Of a stretch of DNA of 64,000 nt, positions 14,993-23,570 are shown piece after piece. Both the position numbers and the translations under genes were made by a program. The first letter of the stretch is position 1. The number at the start of each line of letters is the position of its first letter. The notes under the pieces were generated by a model. That model searched no databases, was not told the DNA's origin, and worked only from the letters and a program-made list of their open reading frames with translations. Origin of the DNA: CAYHXN01 sp964373675 (lineage in GTDB: Bacteria > Patescibacteriota > Minisyncoccia > UBA6257 > WO2-44-18). The DNA lies in assembly GCA_964373675.1 (NCBI GenBank), contig CAYJVO010000002.1, positions 1-64,000 of the forward strand. The letters are read 5' to 3'.

Positions 14993-16666
14993 TTATGATT
15001 CGTAATCTGCTGTAGAAAGATCGCCCAGATCGGCGCCAGTCTCCTGGGCCCGAAGCACTCGGCGCATAATCTTTCCGCTGCGAGTCTTGGGTAATTTACT
15101 GACGAACTCAATCTCTCGCGGCACTTCGTGTACTGATAAATGTTTTTTCACAAATTGCATCAGCTCACTCTTCAACGCCTCACCGGCTTCCGAACCAGAC
15201 TTGAGCATCACGAACGCCTTAACGACATTGCCATATAATTCGTGGGGCTTTCCGATCACGCCGGCCTCCGCCACCGCCGGATGGGCCACCAACGTGCTTT
15301 CAATTTCAAAAGGACTAATCCGTTCAGCGGCACTCTTAATCATATCGTCTTCCCGACCCTGGAACCAAATATATCCCTCCCCATCCTTATAGGCCGTATC
15401 GCCAGAAATATACCACCCATCCTCAAAATAGGAATCAAACTTTTTTGGATTGTTCCAAATTGTTTTCATCAACCCTGGCCATGGAATTTTTACCGCTAAG
15501 CGACCAACCTCACCGGGCGGCAGCTCTTTGCCTTGATGATCAATAATCGCAGCCACGATACCCGGAATTGGTTTTCCCATTGATCCTTTCTTAATAGGCA
15601 AACAACGATAGTTATTAATAAGCTGGTGGCCATTCTCCGTCATATACCAAGAATCATGTATTGATATTCCTAAACTATCCATCGTCCAGTCAATTAAGCT
15701 CGGGTTCAGTGGCTCGCCAGCGCTCACAATATGACGCAACGCCGGATGGTTTTCTTTATTTATCGGTGTGTTGTAGTAACGGAGCAGACGAAAGGCGGTC
15801 GGCGTGCTGTACCAAACGCTGATCCTCATTTTTTCCATGAACTCCGCCCAAGCCAACGACTGAAATTGGCCTTCATAAATATGCGCCGCCACCCCGCAAA
15901 GAAGCGGGGCAAAAAAATTGTAGACCATCCCCGTTACCCACCCAGGATCTCCGGTATTCCAATACCGATCTTCCGCATGAAGGTCCAATACATATTTAGC
16001 AGTGACCAGATGGCCAATCATGGCGCGATTAACCAGCAAGACACCCTTTGGCTTGGCCGTAGAGCCAGAAGTGTAATGAATAATAAACGGTGTTTCCAGA
16101 TCGCCAAAGTACAATGCTCTTGGGTCGATTGACGTTTTTACGGCTTCCGAAATTTTTTCTGGCGTTAAAATATTTTTCAATGCCGGCAGCTTATTCAAGG
16201 GAACATTAGGCCGAAGTTTTTCAGTAGTATAAATCCAAGTGGCTGAACAGTCTCCTAACCGATCCTCAATAGCGTCGGCGCCAAAAGCCTCAAAAAGCGG
16301 CACCGCGATCGCGCCGCACTTAATAGTGGCATGCAATACCGCCACGTATTCTATGGAACGCGGCGCGTACAAAGCAAAACGATCACCGGGCCGCAAACCG
16401 TTTTGGTAAAAAAAGGACGCCAGCCGATCGGTTTTCTCTGCCAGTTCCTGAAAAGTAATCTGCTGGGCGACTCCATCAGCGCGCTGGGAAATAATCGCCG
16501 GCCGATCGCCGTTTCCTTTAACTGCCTGAACATTCGTAATTTCGTAAGCGTAATTTACTTTGCCGTTGGCGTGCCAAGAAAATTCTTGGTGCCAATCCTG
16601 CCAAGAAAATCGTTTATATTCCGCTTCGTAATCCTTAAAATTAGGAGCTAGATCCATCTTTTGCAT
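14993..16666 (-). CDS. Acetyl/acyl-CoA synthetase-like AMP-forming ligase
   Basis: The 557-residue ANL-superfamily ligase has the ATP-binding P-loop YTSGSTAKPKGVLL, the WNTGDPGWVTGM segment typical of acetyl-CoA synthetases, a GWYISGDTAYKDGEGY motif, and the C-terminal catalytic lysine region KTRSGKIMRR. It should adenylate a carboxylate and transfer it to CoA or to a carrier. It is shorter than canonical Acs (about 650 residues), missing part of the N-terminus. The frame extends to 16753, but that stretch would run through the panE terminator, so the ATG at 16666 is preferred. The neighbouring ACP could be its acyl acceptor. Confidence 0.85.
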   Translation of the reverse strand: MQKMDLAPNFKDYEAEYKRFSWQDWHQEFSWHANGKVNYAYEITNVQAVKGNGDRPAIISQRADGVAQQITFQELAEKTDRLASFFYQNGLRPGDRFALYAPRSIEYVAVLHATIKCGAIAVPLFEAFGADAIEDRLGDCSATWIYTTEKLRPNVPLNKLPALKNILTPEKISEAVKTSIDPRALYFGDLETPFIIHYTSGSTAKPKGVLLVNRAMIGHLVTAKYVLDLHAEDRYWNTGDPGWVTGMVYNFFAPLLCGVAAHIYEGQFQSLAWAEFMEKMRISVWYSTPTAFRLLRYYNTPINKENHPALRHIVSAGEPLNPSLIDWTMDSLGISIHDSWYMTENGHQLINNYRCLPIKKGSMGKPIPGIVAAIIDHQGKELPPGEVGRLAVKIPWPGLMKTIWNNPKKFDSYFEDGWYISGDTAYKDGEGYIWFQGREDDMIKSAAERISPFEIESTLVAHPAVAEAGVIGKPHELYGNVVKAFVMLKSGSEAGEALKSELMQFVKKHLSVHEVPREIEFVSKLPKTRSGKIMRRVLRAQETGADLGDLSTADYES

Positions 16667-16703
16667 ATGTGCATATTGTAACGATTTTTTTGTATTTACG
16701 CAA

Positions 16704-16729
16704 CAAAAAAGCCTACTCTTGAGTAGGCT
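16704..16729 (-). terminator. Terminator formed by the last codons of panE
   Basis: AGCCTACTC/GAGTAGGCT with a two-base loop is followed on the minus strand by a six-T run. The hairpin contains the last codons (PTQE) and stop of the 2-dehydropantoate-reductase-like gene. Confidence 0.85.
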
Positions 16730-17663
16730 CATACGAATACTTAATGATGTCATAGTGAAGCGCCTTCATTAAGGAATAGAGGGTTTCGTTCACGGGCACA
16801 CTAAGGCCATGCTTTCTTGCCAATTGGACGACTTTTCCCACAAAGCTTTCGTACTCTAATTTTCGTTTCCGCAATCGTACATCTCTTTGGGTAGAGCTGA
16901 CATATTCATTAAACGACTTCCCTGAATCTAAAACATAATTTACGTCATCCGGTGTTAAAACCACTCCTTCGGCTCGGCCAACCGCCACTACCTCCGCCAT
17001 CAGCTTATCCAGCATTACCGCTGACTCGGAACATTCATGAAAACGATTAAAGGGAAGGTTGCAAACTGCCGTTGGAATATTGATGGTACAATTCCATAAA
17101 AATTTTCTCCACATCGCTCTTCGGATATCCGGCGGATTAAATACTGGTATATTGGCTTTTCTAAATGTGTCATTAATGGCTGAGACGCGTCTTGAAACTT
17201 CGCCATTCCATTCGCTAAAATAAATTTCCCCTTTACTGCCATGGTCAACTGTTCCTTCAGGATGGTTAACGGAAACGCCTACTAAAGTAAAGCCGGGCAA
17301 AACCTTTTCCTGGCCAATCACTGCTCCAATTCTCTCTGGATTGTCAATGCCATTTTGAATCGTCAGAACCAATGTATCCTTCCCAACCACTGACTTAATC
17401 GCCTGCGCGGCTTCATCGGTGTCATGGGACTTAACTGTAAATAAAATAAGGTCGGCTTCTGGCAATCCATCAAGGGTGTCTCGGAAATTTGCCGGACTAA
17501 TGTCAAAATTGCCAGTACGGCTGCGTACCCGAATCCCATGCCTGCGGAAATGAACCAAATTCTGTCCGCGGGTAATAAAAGTTACATCGTATCCTGCCCG
17601 AACTAATAAGGCACCGAAATAAGCTCCGACTGCTCCGGCGCCCATTATATAAATCCTGTTCAT
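16713..17663 (-). CDS. panE: 2-dehydropantoate 2-reductase-like protein
   Basis: The 316-residue protein opens with the NADP-binding loop YIMGAGAVGAYFG and has VKSHDTDEA, TIQNGIDNPERI and GFTLVGVSV, the pattern of the ketopantoate reductase family. The C-terminal helical domain contains KFLWNCTINIPTAVCN, where the lysine and asparagine are conserved catalytic and binding residues. It would reduce 2-dehydropantoate to pantoate with NADPH in CoA synthesis. No other pantothenate gene is visible, so a different 2-keto acid is possible. I choose the ATG at 17663, five bases after GAGG. Confidence 0.85.
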   Translation of the reverse strand: MNRIYIMGAGAVGAYFGALLVRAGYDVTFITRGQNLVHFRRHGIRVRSRTGNFDISPANFRDTLDGLPEADLILFTVKSHDTDEAAQAIKSVVGKDTLVLTIQNGIDNPERIGAVIGQEKVLPGFTLVGVSVNHPEGTVDHGSKGEIYFSEWNGEVSRRVSAINDTFRKANIPVFNPPDIRRAMWRKFLWNCTINIPTAVCNLPFNRFHECSESAVMLDKLMAEVVAVGRAEGVVLTPDDVNYVLDSGKSFNEYVSSTQRDVRLRKRKLEYESFVGKVVQLARKHGLSVPVNETLYSLMKALHYDIIKYSYEPTQE

Positions 17664-17708
17664 CAACACCTCGTATTCAAAGGATGCTCACTTTATCGTA
17701 TAGAAAAA

Positions 17709-18167
17709 CTATTTCCTTGGCAAATTGATCCTATAAAAATTCGTCTCCGCTCTGGAAAACCCCATTGCTTGATACATCTTATTCGCCTCAACCCGCTTCG
17801 GATTGGTCCGCAAACTGATATGCTTAGCCCCGAATTTTTCCGCCGTTTCAATAGCGGTTTTCAAAATAGCCGGCCCGATACCAGTCAAACGATAATCGCG
17901 ATCCGCTACTAAATCCTCCAGCTCGGCGATTAAACCAGTCGGCAATTGTGTAAAATAAAGAAATCCCATACCAACAATTTGGGGCCCATTTTTAACAACT
18001 AGAAGGCGGCCGCTGTCTTGATTCAACAACTTTATAAAATCGGTTTCACTAAGCGGCTTAGGAGGCACAGCGGTCAACCCTAGCTGACCTATTAAAATGT
18101 TTACATCGCGAAGCGCCTCGGCGCTATATTCTTTTAATTGTTCCACTTGCATAAAGGTTACCTTCAT
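17709..18167 (-). CDS. GNAT-family N-acetyltransferase
   Basis: The 152-residue protein has the acetyl-CoA-binding region with DRDYRLTGIGPAILKTAIE, a variant of the RxxGxG/A loop, and the C-terminal NKMYQAMGF motif followed by FYRI. It should transfer an acetyl group from acetyl-CoA to an amine on a small molecule or protein. It ends the minus-strand block and is divergent from the membrane protein at 18231. The target is unknown. Confidence 0.87.
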   Translation of the reverse strand: MKVTFMQVEQLKEYSAEALRDVNILIGQLGLTAVPPKPLSETDFIKLLNQDSGRLLVVKNGPQIVGMGFLYFTQLPTGLIAELEDLVADRDYRLTGIGPAILKTAIETAEKFGAKHISLRTNPKRVEANKMYQAMGFSRAETNFYRINLPRK

Positions 18168-18230
18168 ATTCTAATGAATTTTATTCGTAAAATCAATGGA
18201 GTTTTCTAAAAATTATGGTAAATTAAGAAC

Positions 18231-18683
18231 ATGAAACTAAAGTTGTTTTTGGCATTCTCCGCTCTTTTAGTCGGCTTTCTTTATATCCTGCCCCCGCTTT
18301 TTGTTAAAGCTCATCTGGAAAAATCCGGCCAGGTTTTCGCTCTGAATTTTGATGTCTATCGCGATGAGCTCTTCTATTTATCCCGCGCTCGGGAAATCTA
18401 TGACGGCCACTTCCCGCCCAGTGACCTCTACTACAATGGGAAAAAACCAACTGTTCAGAATCCGCTTCCCTCTTTAATTTTGGCCGGGCTCATCTATCTT
18501 TGGAAAGGCAATATAGTCATCGCCTACCTTACCGCTCAGTTCATCTTCACGCCAATCATCTTCCTGCTTCTGTATATTCTCGGCAAACAACTGTTTCAAT
18601 CTCCGCTCTGGGCAATCGCTTTTGCCTACATTACAGTACTTACGCCAATGGCGTTGCGTGTTTTAAATTTCCATGGAGCTTAG
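18231..18683 (+). CDS. Membrane protein, N-terminal part of a split gene (PMT/GT-C-like)
   Basis: The 150-residue product has an N-terminal transmembrane segment, then DVYRDELFYLSRAREI, and two or three more membrane helices, ending abruptly at ALRVLNFHGA. Acidic residues after the first membrane helix recall GT-C glycosyltransferases that use lipid-phosphate sugars. The next frame begins eleven bases before this stop and continues the hydrophobic pattern. The two parts together give about 637 residues, a normal GT-C size. A one-step frameshift near 18670-18683 is the simplest reading; a sequencing error or true splitting cannot be told apart here. Confidence 0.6.
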   Translation: MKLKLFLAFSALLVGFLYILPPLFVKAHLEKSGQVFALNFDVYRDELFYLSRAREIYDGHFPPSDLYYNGKKPTVQNPLPSLILAGLIYLWKGNIVIAYLTAQFIFTPIIFLLLYILGKQLFQSPLWAIAFAYITVLTPMALRVLNFHGA

Positions 18684-20136
18684 CTTCGGTCAAATTTTCA
18701 CAGACACGAACAATGACGGCTTCCACGAGTCTCTCCGGGAATTTTTTGGCTATTTCGTCAAACAATTTATACCGTTGGTCCAAACTCAAATAGAAAAACT
18801 TTATTTTGCCAGATTGGACTACCCTCTGCTGGTTTTTCCGTTATACCTCGCGGCCATCATCGGACTAATAGCTTTTTGGAAAAAACCTTCCTACAAAACC
18901 GCTATTCTGGCCGCCATTCCGGCCGGCCTGCTTTTTTATTCTTATTTCCACTACTGGGTTTATTGGTGCATCGTGATCGGATTAATTACTCTGTATGCCA
19001 TCATTTTTGAACGTCGGAATAAAACCCTAATTCGTTCATTGGCTATTCTCCTCGGCATTCTGGCAATAATTTCTATCCCTTACTTTGTAAATTATTTTTC
19101 TTTCAAAAATACCCCCGGAGCGTATGATTTGGCGTTAAGATTTGGTATTGCCTCAGGACGCTCTCTCGCCTTGGCAACGATGGGGTGGACTTATATTAGT
19201 TACGCAATACTGGCAATAGCAATCTACTTTGTATACTTCAGGAAAGGGCATAAAAATATCGCCGTGCTTTTTTGGATATTTTTAGTTGCCATGGTCACAA
19301 TTTGGAACGTACAAATCATAATTGGATTTTCACCAACACCCAATAATTGGCGCAGAACAGTCAGCCCTATTTTATTCATCATCATCATCCATCTTATTTA
19401 TACGCTTTCGCGGCGGGCAGAATTACGTTGGCCTCGTTTAAAACCAATTATTATCGGGGTGTTGATATTAGCAACCTCGGGGGTCGCTCTTAAAAAGATT
19501 GTGAACGCCGTGCAAATTGTCCGTCAACCCGAACAACGAATCTTAACCGGCCAAACTCTGCCAAATGAACTTTTGGCCTCCTGGCAATGGCTGAACGGAC
19601 AAACAATCCGCGAACCGAGAGTCGCTACAAATTCTTTCATGACTTCGCTTTATCTCACCGCTTACACTGACGCGCGGCCAACCCTGCCCCATGCCGTTCT
19701 CTCATTACAATCTACTCAAGAACTCGAGAATCATTTTCTTGAAATGAACAAAATTTTTGGTGTATCGCCTGAAACCTTGGAACAGGTGCTTTTAAAAACT
19801 TACATCCCGCCTTGCCATCCGGCTTGTACGCCTAATAGTGAAGACAACGTTCGCAAACCTACGTGGCACCTCTATGCGCACTTTTTCCGGACTGGTGACG
19901 TCAATGCCTATATCAATAATCCTAAAGATATTGATAGTGCCTATATTAAAAAACTGCGGGGCAGATACGAAGCTATGAGAGTTAATCCTGAATCGGTATT
20001 AAAAGATGTAAAGTATATTTATTACGGCCCCTGGGAACAAGAACTAGGAGCAAAATTAACGACGGAGTTGAAAAAACGTTTCGAGCTGGTATATAAAAAT
20101 AGTCTGGTAGAAATTTATCGCCGTAAAAAAACATGA
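18673..20136 (+). CDS. Membrane protein, C-terminal part of a split gene
   Basis: The 487-residue product has about nine hydrophobic segments between residues 45 and 280, followed by a soluble C-terminal domain of about 200 residues. The first residues (MELSFGQIFTDTNNDG) carry no start signal: there is no ribosome site and the ATG lies within the preceding gene. This fits the second half of one interrupted GT-C-like or polymerase-like protein beginning at 18231. Its end overlaps the methyltransferase gene by four bases. Function beyond a membrane role in glycan assembly is not supported. Confidence 0.65.
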   Translation: MELSFGQIFTDTNNDGFHESLREFFGYFVKQFIPLVQTQIEKLYFARLDYPLLVFPLYLAAIIGLIAFWKKPSYKTAILAAIPAGLLFYSYFHYWVYWCIVIGLITLYAIIFERRNKTLIRSLAILLGILAIISIPYFVNYFSFKNTPGAYDLALRFGIASGRSLALATMGWTYISYAILAIAIYFVYFRKGHKNIAVLFWIFLVAMVTIWNVQIIIGFSPTPNNWRRTVSPILFIIIIHLIYTLSRRAELRWPRLKPIIIGVLILATSGVALKKIVNAVQIVRQPEQRILTGQTLPNELLASWQWLNGQTIREPRVATNSFMTSLYLTAYTDARPTLPHAVLSLQSTQELENHFLEMNKIFGVSPETLEQVLLKTYIPPCHPACTPNSEDNVRKPTWHLYAHFFRTGDVNAYINNPKDIDSAYIKKLRGRYEAMRVNPESVLKDVKYIYYGPWEQELGAKLTTELKKRFELVYKNSLVEIYRRKKT

Positions 20137-20984
20137 ACTGCGCTATTTGTTCCGGAACAATCAATCAAAGTTATATTAAAAGAAATGGGGTGACTTTAAT
20201 GCGCTGCTTGAAGTGTAAATTTGTCTTTATACCACAACAACTATACGATACCAATCCTGCCTTGCAATATTTAAATGATACAACTTCACCGTCAGCGTAC
20301 TATTCGACCACCGCTACGGTTGATAAGAAAAATTTCCAACGTACATTATCTCGGCTGGAACAATACATCGCTCCTGGAACGATTTTAGATATTGGCGCAA
20401 GTGTCGGCACCTTTTTGGATGTTGCTAAAAAACGCGGCTGGCATGGAATCGGCATTGAACCAAATCCTAAAGCCGTGGCTATCGCGCGCTCTAAAGGACT
20501 GGAAATGCTGCAAGGCTTTTTTAATGATCAATGCCTTAAGGAACTCCAAAAACAATTCCCTTCGGGTTTTGACGCAGTCCATATGGGCGATATTATTGAA
20601 CATGTCTTTGAACCGCTGGAACTCCTTAGATTGGCACGTGCCATCTTAAAACCCGGTGGCTACCTCGCGATCGTAACGCCGGATATTGATACCCTACTGG
20701 CCAAAAAATACCAGATAAAACCCAAAGAACATCTTGTTTACTTTAATCGCAGCTCAATGGAGGAAGCGCTGAATAATGGTGGATTTAAAAAACAAATCAT
20801 CAAGCGACAGACCAAGTTTCGCGACATTGCCAATATAGGTAAAGGAACAGTTTATTTGGATCCACTATCTCGAATGATTTCACTTATTGCCAAAATCAAA
20901 CCAATTGGCTTGGTAATAAATTTTATTGTTAGTCTTTTTCCCGAAGAACTACTCGTTATAGCTAGAAAGCCAGGGCAGAACTAA
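20133..20984 (+). CDS. Methyltransferase with N-terminal zinc ribbon
   Basis: The 283-residue protein begins with two CxxC pairs (CAIC and CLKC), a zinc-ribbon of the kind found before Methyltransf_23 domains. The SAM-binding motif LDIGASVGTFL and the later HMGDIIEHVFEPLELL and LKPGGYLAIVTPD segments are standard for class I methyltransferases. It likely methylates a sugar or nucleotide-sugar intermediate. It is coupled to the membrane protein upstream by a four-base overlap and converges with the surface protein gene at 20981. Confidence 0.88.
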   Translation: MNCAICSGTINQSYIKRNGVTLMRCLKCKFVFIPQQLYDTNPALQYLNDTTSPSAYYSTTATVDKKNFQRTLSRLEQYIAPGTILDIGASVGTFLDVAKKRGWHGIGIEPNPKAVAIARSKGLEMLQGFFNDQCLKELQKQFPSGFDAVHMGDIIEHVFEPLELLRLARAILKPGGYLAIVTPDIDTLLAKKYQIKPKEHLVYFNRSSMEEALNNGGFKKQIIKRQTKFRDIANIGKGTVYLDPLSRMISLIAKIKPIGLVINFIVSLFPEELLVIARKPGQN

Positions 20985-22192
20985 TTAGGAAAAATGGCTA
21001 CATCATCAAAATAAGCAGTCCCCGCAGCAGGATCAAATTCCATCCTCAATTCATCAAACTTATCTGCTGTACCATTATTTTGGAAACTCTCTTCCGGCGT
21101 AAAAGGACCATTATCAATCCTTACCCGATATTTATCGGTTACTAAATCAAAAGATATAAATAGAGTATGCCAGGTATTAGGAAAATATTGACCGGCCAAA
21201 GTGCCGCCACCACTCCCAACTTCGCCGGCTGGCCTCATATGCACTGAAGCCTTAGCAATACCATTTTCCCTTAAAATAGCCACAAATTTTCCGCTGCTAC
21301 TAGTAGTGCGTCTCATTCTAACGCTTAAAATTCCCTTTCCCGTAATTGGGGTAAATCTTCTATCAGCGGTTGCGGTGATACCTTGGTTCTCAACGGCTTT
21401 TAGGCCCTCAAAAACAACACTGTTTTGAACATTGTATGCGTTTGAACTCCACGCATTAGTCCACCCCGCGCCACTATTATTTCCATTAAGCGGTCCAATA
21501 TCATAAATATCAAAATCATCGGACACTAATGGGGTTGGCGGCGGTGGTAATGGCGGTTCTCCGGTACCGCAATCCACAGATATAGTATTAAGGATGCCAG
21601 CAGAATTTACCGTTACTTTATGACAATTAGAGCCGTCGGTATCTTTGAGAATAACGTCATTTAAAGTACCGACTTTGGTTATTTTAGTAAAAGGCCCGAC
21701 TAAAAGATCATCATTGGTAATTGTGTTATCACCGATTGTTCCTCCGGTTCCCCCATTGACCGCATTAAGAGTTGATAATATTCCCAGTCCTAAAGATAGC
21801 CGTCCCGCCACCGCATCCAAATTAGCAGAATCACCATCCCACTGCCTTCTTTCATTAAAGGCGGTATCCCAACCAAAAGCTTTGGCGCTCAAATCCAATC
21901 CATCTATTAAGCCGGATAATTTTATATCACCGAGAACGGAAAGATTGCCAGCTATGTCCACTTTTTCTACCGGGGCATTCGTTCCTATGCCAACTTGATC
22001 GGTTTGGGTGGTTAACCTCACAACCGTTCCGCTATCTGTCCATCCCGCTGGACCACCTTGAGCCGGAGCGCCAGCAGGGGGCCCCTGGGCCTCGACCAAC
22101 TGTGTCTCATCGTTGCGTGAAGGAAAATAAATAAACGCCGCCACAATCAAAACTACGACAGCGAGAGCTAATAAAAAGGAGTTTTTGGTCAT
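20981..22192 (-). CDS. Membrane-anchored surface protein with tail-fibre-like and ConA-like regions
   Basis: The 403-residue protein has one N-terminal membrane segment (residues about 6-24) with little before it, then a Gly/Pro/Ala-rich stretch. The text VGIGTNAPVEKVDIAGNLSV, common in tail-fibre-like repeats, follows at about residues 66-86. A proline-rich linker (PPLPPPPTP) leads to a C-terminal beta-rich domain of about 180 residues ending YFDDVAIFPN, which resembles LamG/concanavalin-like sugar-binding folds. It would be exposed outside the cell and may bind a glycan. It is coupled to the GT4 gene by a four-base overlap at the end of the glycan operon. Confidence 0.7.
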   Translation of the reverse strand: MTKNSFLLALAVVVLIVAAFIYFPSRNDETQLVEAQGPPAGAPAQGGPAGWTDSGTVVRLTTQTDQVGIGTNAPVEKVDIAGNLSVLGDIKLSGLIDGLDLSAKAFGWDTAFNERRQWDGDSANLDAVAGRLSLGLGILSTLNAVNGGTGGTIGDNTITNDDLLVGPFTKITKVGTLNDVILKDTDGSNCHKVTVNSAGILNTISVDCGTGEPPLPPPPTPLVSDDFDIYDIGPLNGNNSGAGWTNAWSSNAYNVQNSVVFEGLKAVENQGITATADRRFTPITGKGILSVRMRRTTSSSGKFVAILRENGIAKASVHMRPAGEVGSGGGTLAGQYFPNTWHTLFISFDLVTDKYRVRIDNGPFTPEESFQNNGTADKFDELRMEFDPAAGTAYFDDVAIFPN

Positions 22193-23292
22193 GAATTTAA
22201 TGATAGCATTTTATTGTAAATAACGTTGTATAGCTGGGCAGTTTTCCCCCAACTCATTGAACGCGCAAAAGAAATCGAATTTTTCGACATATCAAACCTC
22301 AAATCGGGATTAGATAATATTTTCTCCATAGCGGCTGAAGCGCTCTTTGGGTTCTGCGGACTTACCAAAATGCCGTTCTTCCCGTCCCTAACCGCGTCTT
22401 CCGCGCTAGTTTCTTTAGTAGTAATCACCGGCAATCCGGCGGCCGCCGCCTCCAAGAAAACCAGTCCAAAACCTTCAATGTCTTTGTTAACATCCTGCGG
22501 CATTAATATAAAAAGCTCGGCGTTTTTATAAACCGATATCAATTCTTCCTCCGATAAATTTTCTAAAAAAACAACCCGATCTTGATACTTGATACTTGAT
22601 ACTTGCCGCTGAAGCGCTTCGTACTCCGGCCCTTTCCCGACAATCACGTATTTCAAACCTGGAAACTTCTTGGCTACTTCCGCGAATGCCGCGATTGAAT
22701 ATTCGTATCCTTTTCGTTGCTTTAATGTTCCAACGCTTAATATATAAGGTTTCAATTTCTGGACTTCCGATGTCCCAATATTGACGTCAATGGTTTGGAC
22801 ATCGGAAGTCCCTGATATTGATTCGAATTTTGTAAAATCAACGCCGTGATTAATAACAGAGATTTCCAAATCCGGCAAAAATTTCTGGATTTCTCTTTTG
22901 GTATTATTACTAACCGCTATTACCCTAAACGCTCTTTTATACGCCCATTTCATAATCGGCCGTCTCCACCAGCTGTAAAACGGCTTAACCGCCCCGGTGC
23001 CAATGCCGGTTATAATTAGTTTTTTTCTTGATCCTAAAGATACTATGGCCGCAATCACGCCATATGGCCAGCCATCCAAGGCATGAATAATATCGCAATA
23101 TTTAAAGGCTCGACGAATACAGAAATAGAAAAAAGGTAATTGCCAACATTTTTTCGGCAAACCGCTATCATGAGTTAAAACTTCATATTGAAAATCTGGA
23201 ACAATCTTTTCAAGAGCGCTGATTAGCGAATGATAAAACCGCCCGGCGCCAGTTTTATCGCTTAAATCATGATTAAGATAACAAATTTTCAT
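22189..23292 (-). CDS. GT4-family glycosyltransferase
   Basis: The 367-residue protein has the GT-B C-terminal donor site: SVGTLKQRKGYEYSI, and EGFGLVFLEAAAAGLPVITT with the ExxxxxxxE pair expected in GT4. The N-terminal half starts KICYLNHDLSDKTGAGRF. It should add a sugar from a nucleotide donor to a growing lipid-linked glycan. Two low-complexity inserts come from micro-repeats: TSDVQTIDVNIGTSEVQK before the donor domain and QVSSIKYQD inside it. The ATG overlaps the end of the inverted-repeat element at 23291-23570 and the end of its GIY-YIG frame (ATGA). Confidence 0.9.
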   Translation of the reverse strand: MKICYLNHDLSDKTGAGRFYHSLISALEKIVPDFQYEVLTHDSGLPKKCWQLPFFYFCIRRAFKYCDIIHALDGWPYGVIAAIVSLGSRKKLIITGIGTGAVKPFYSWWRRPIMKWAYKRAFRVIAVSNNTKREIQKFLPDLEISVINHGVDFTKFESISGTSDVQTIDVNIGTSEVQKLKPYILSVGTLKQRKGYEYSIAAFAEVAKKFPGLKYVIVGKGPEYEALQRQVSSIKYQDRVVFLENLSEEELISVYKNAELFILMPQDVNKDIEGFGLVFLEAAAAGLPVITTKETSAEDAVRDGKNGILVSPQNPKSASAAMEKILSNPDLRFDMSKNSISFARSMSWGKTAQLYNVIYNKMLSLNS

Positions 23293-23552
23293 CCCGTTAG
23301 AGACAGGGAGCGTTTTAATCGATTTTTGATATATCGCTTTCCCATGCCTGATTTTAAATATAGTTCCCTCGACTTTGCGTCTTGTTCATTTTCGCATGCT
23401 TCAAAATATATTAATTCCCAAGGTCCACGATTTTTAGTGAAGCCATGTAAATCACTGTTGCGTTATTTAAAACGCTTCCGTAAATCTGCCGTATATCCTG
23501 TATACCATTGTCTATTCTTTTTGCTTTGTAAAACATAAACATAATAAAACAT
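23289..23552 (-). pseudogene. GIY-YIG endonuclease, interrupted by one stop codon
   Basis: Reading 88 codons from the ATG at 23552 gives MFYYVYVLQSKKNRQWYTGY, then TADLRKRF, then a TAA at 23463-23465, then in the same frame TKNRGPWELIYFEA and SRELYLKSGMGKRYIKNRL. These are the VYVL...YTGYT, catalytic arginine and REKYLKS-type glutamate parts of small GIY-YIG domain proteins (YhbQ/UPF0213-like), in order and at normal spacing. The TAA replaces a codon expected to be glutamate or similar. The frame ends in ATGA with the next gene. It may be a recent pseudogene, or the stop may be a sequencing error. Confidence 0.85.
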
Positions 23553-23570
23553 TATTGTCTCTAACGGGAT
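23291..23570 (-). mobile_element. 280-bp element: GIY-YIG frame between perfect 15-bp terminal inverted repeats
   Basis: The ends are ATCCCGTTAGAGACA and its exact complement. The left end shares bases with the start codon of the glycosyltransferase gene and the right end shares the last base of the stop codon of the methyltransferase gene at 23570, so the element is the whole intergenic region. The interior is the GIY-YIG reading frame. The 116-bp element at 14864-14979 has near-identical termini and no coding content. Classification as a mobile element is inference from structure. Confidence 0.7.

Noticed and set aside
23269..23538. 89-residue plus-strand frame over the GIY-YIG element
   Set aside because: Antisense to the GIY-YIG frame and without similarity to anything I recognise.
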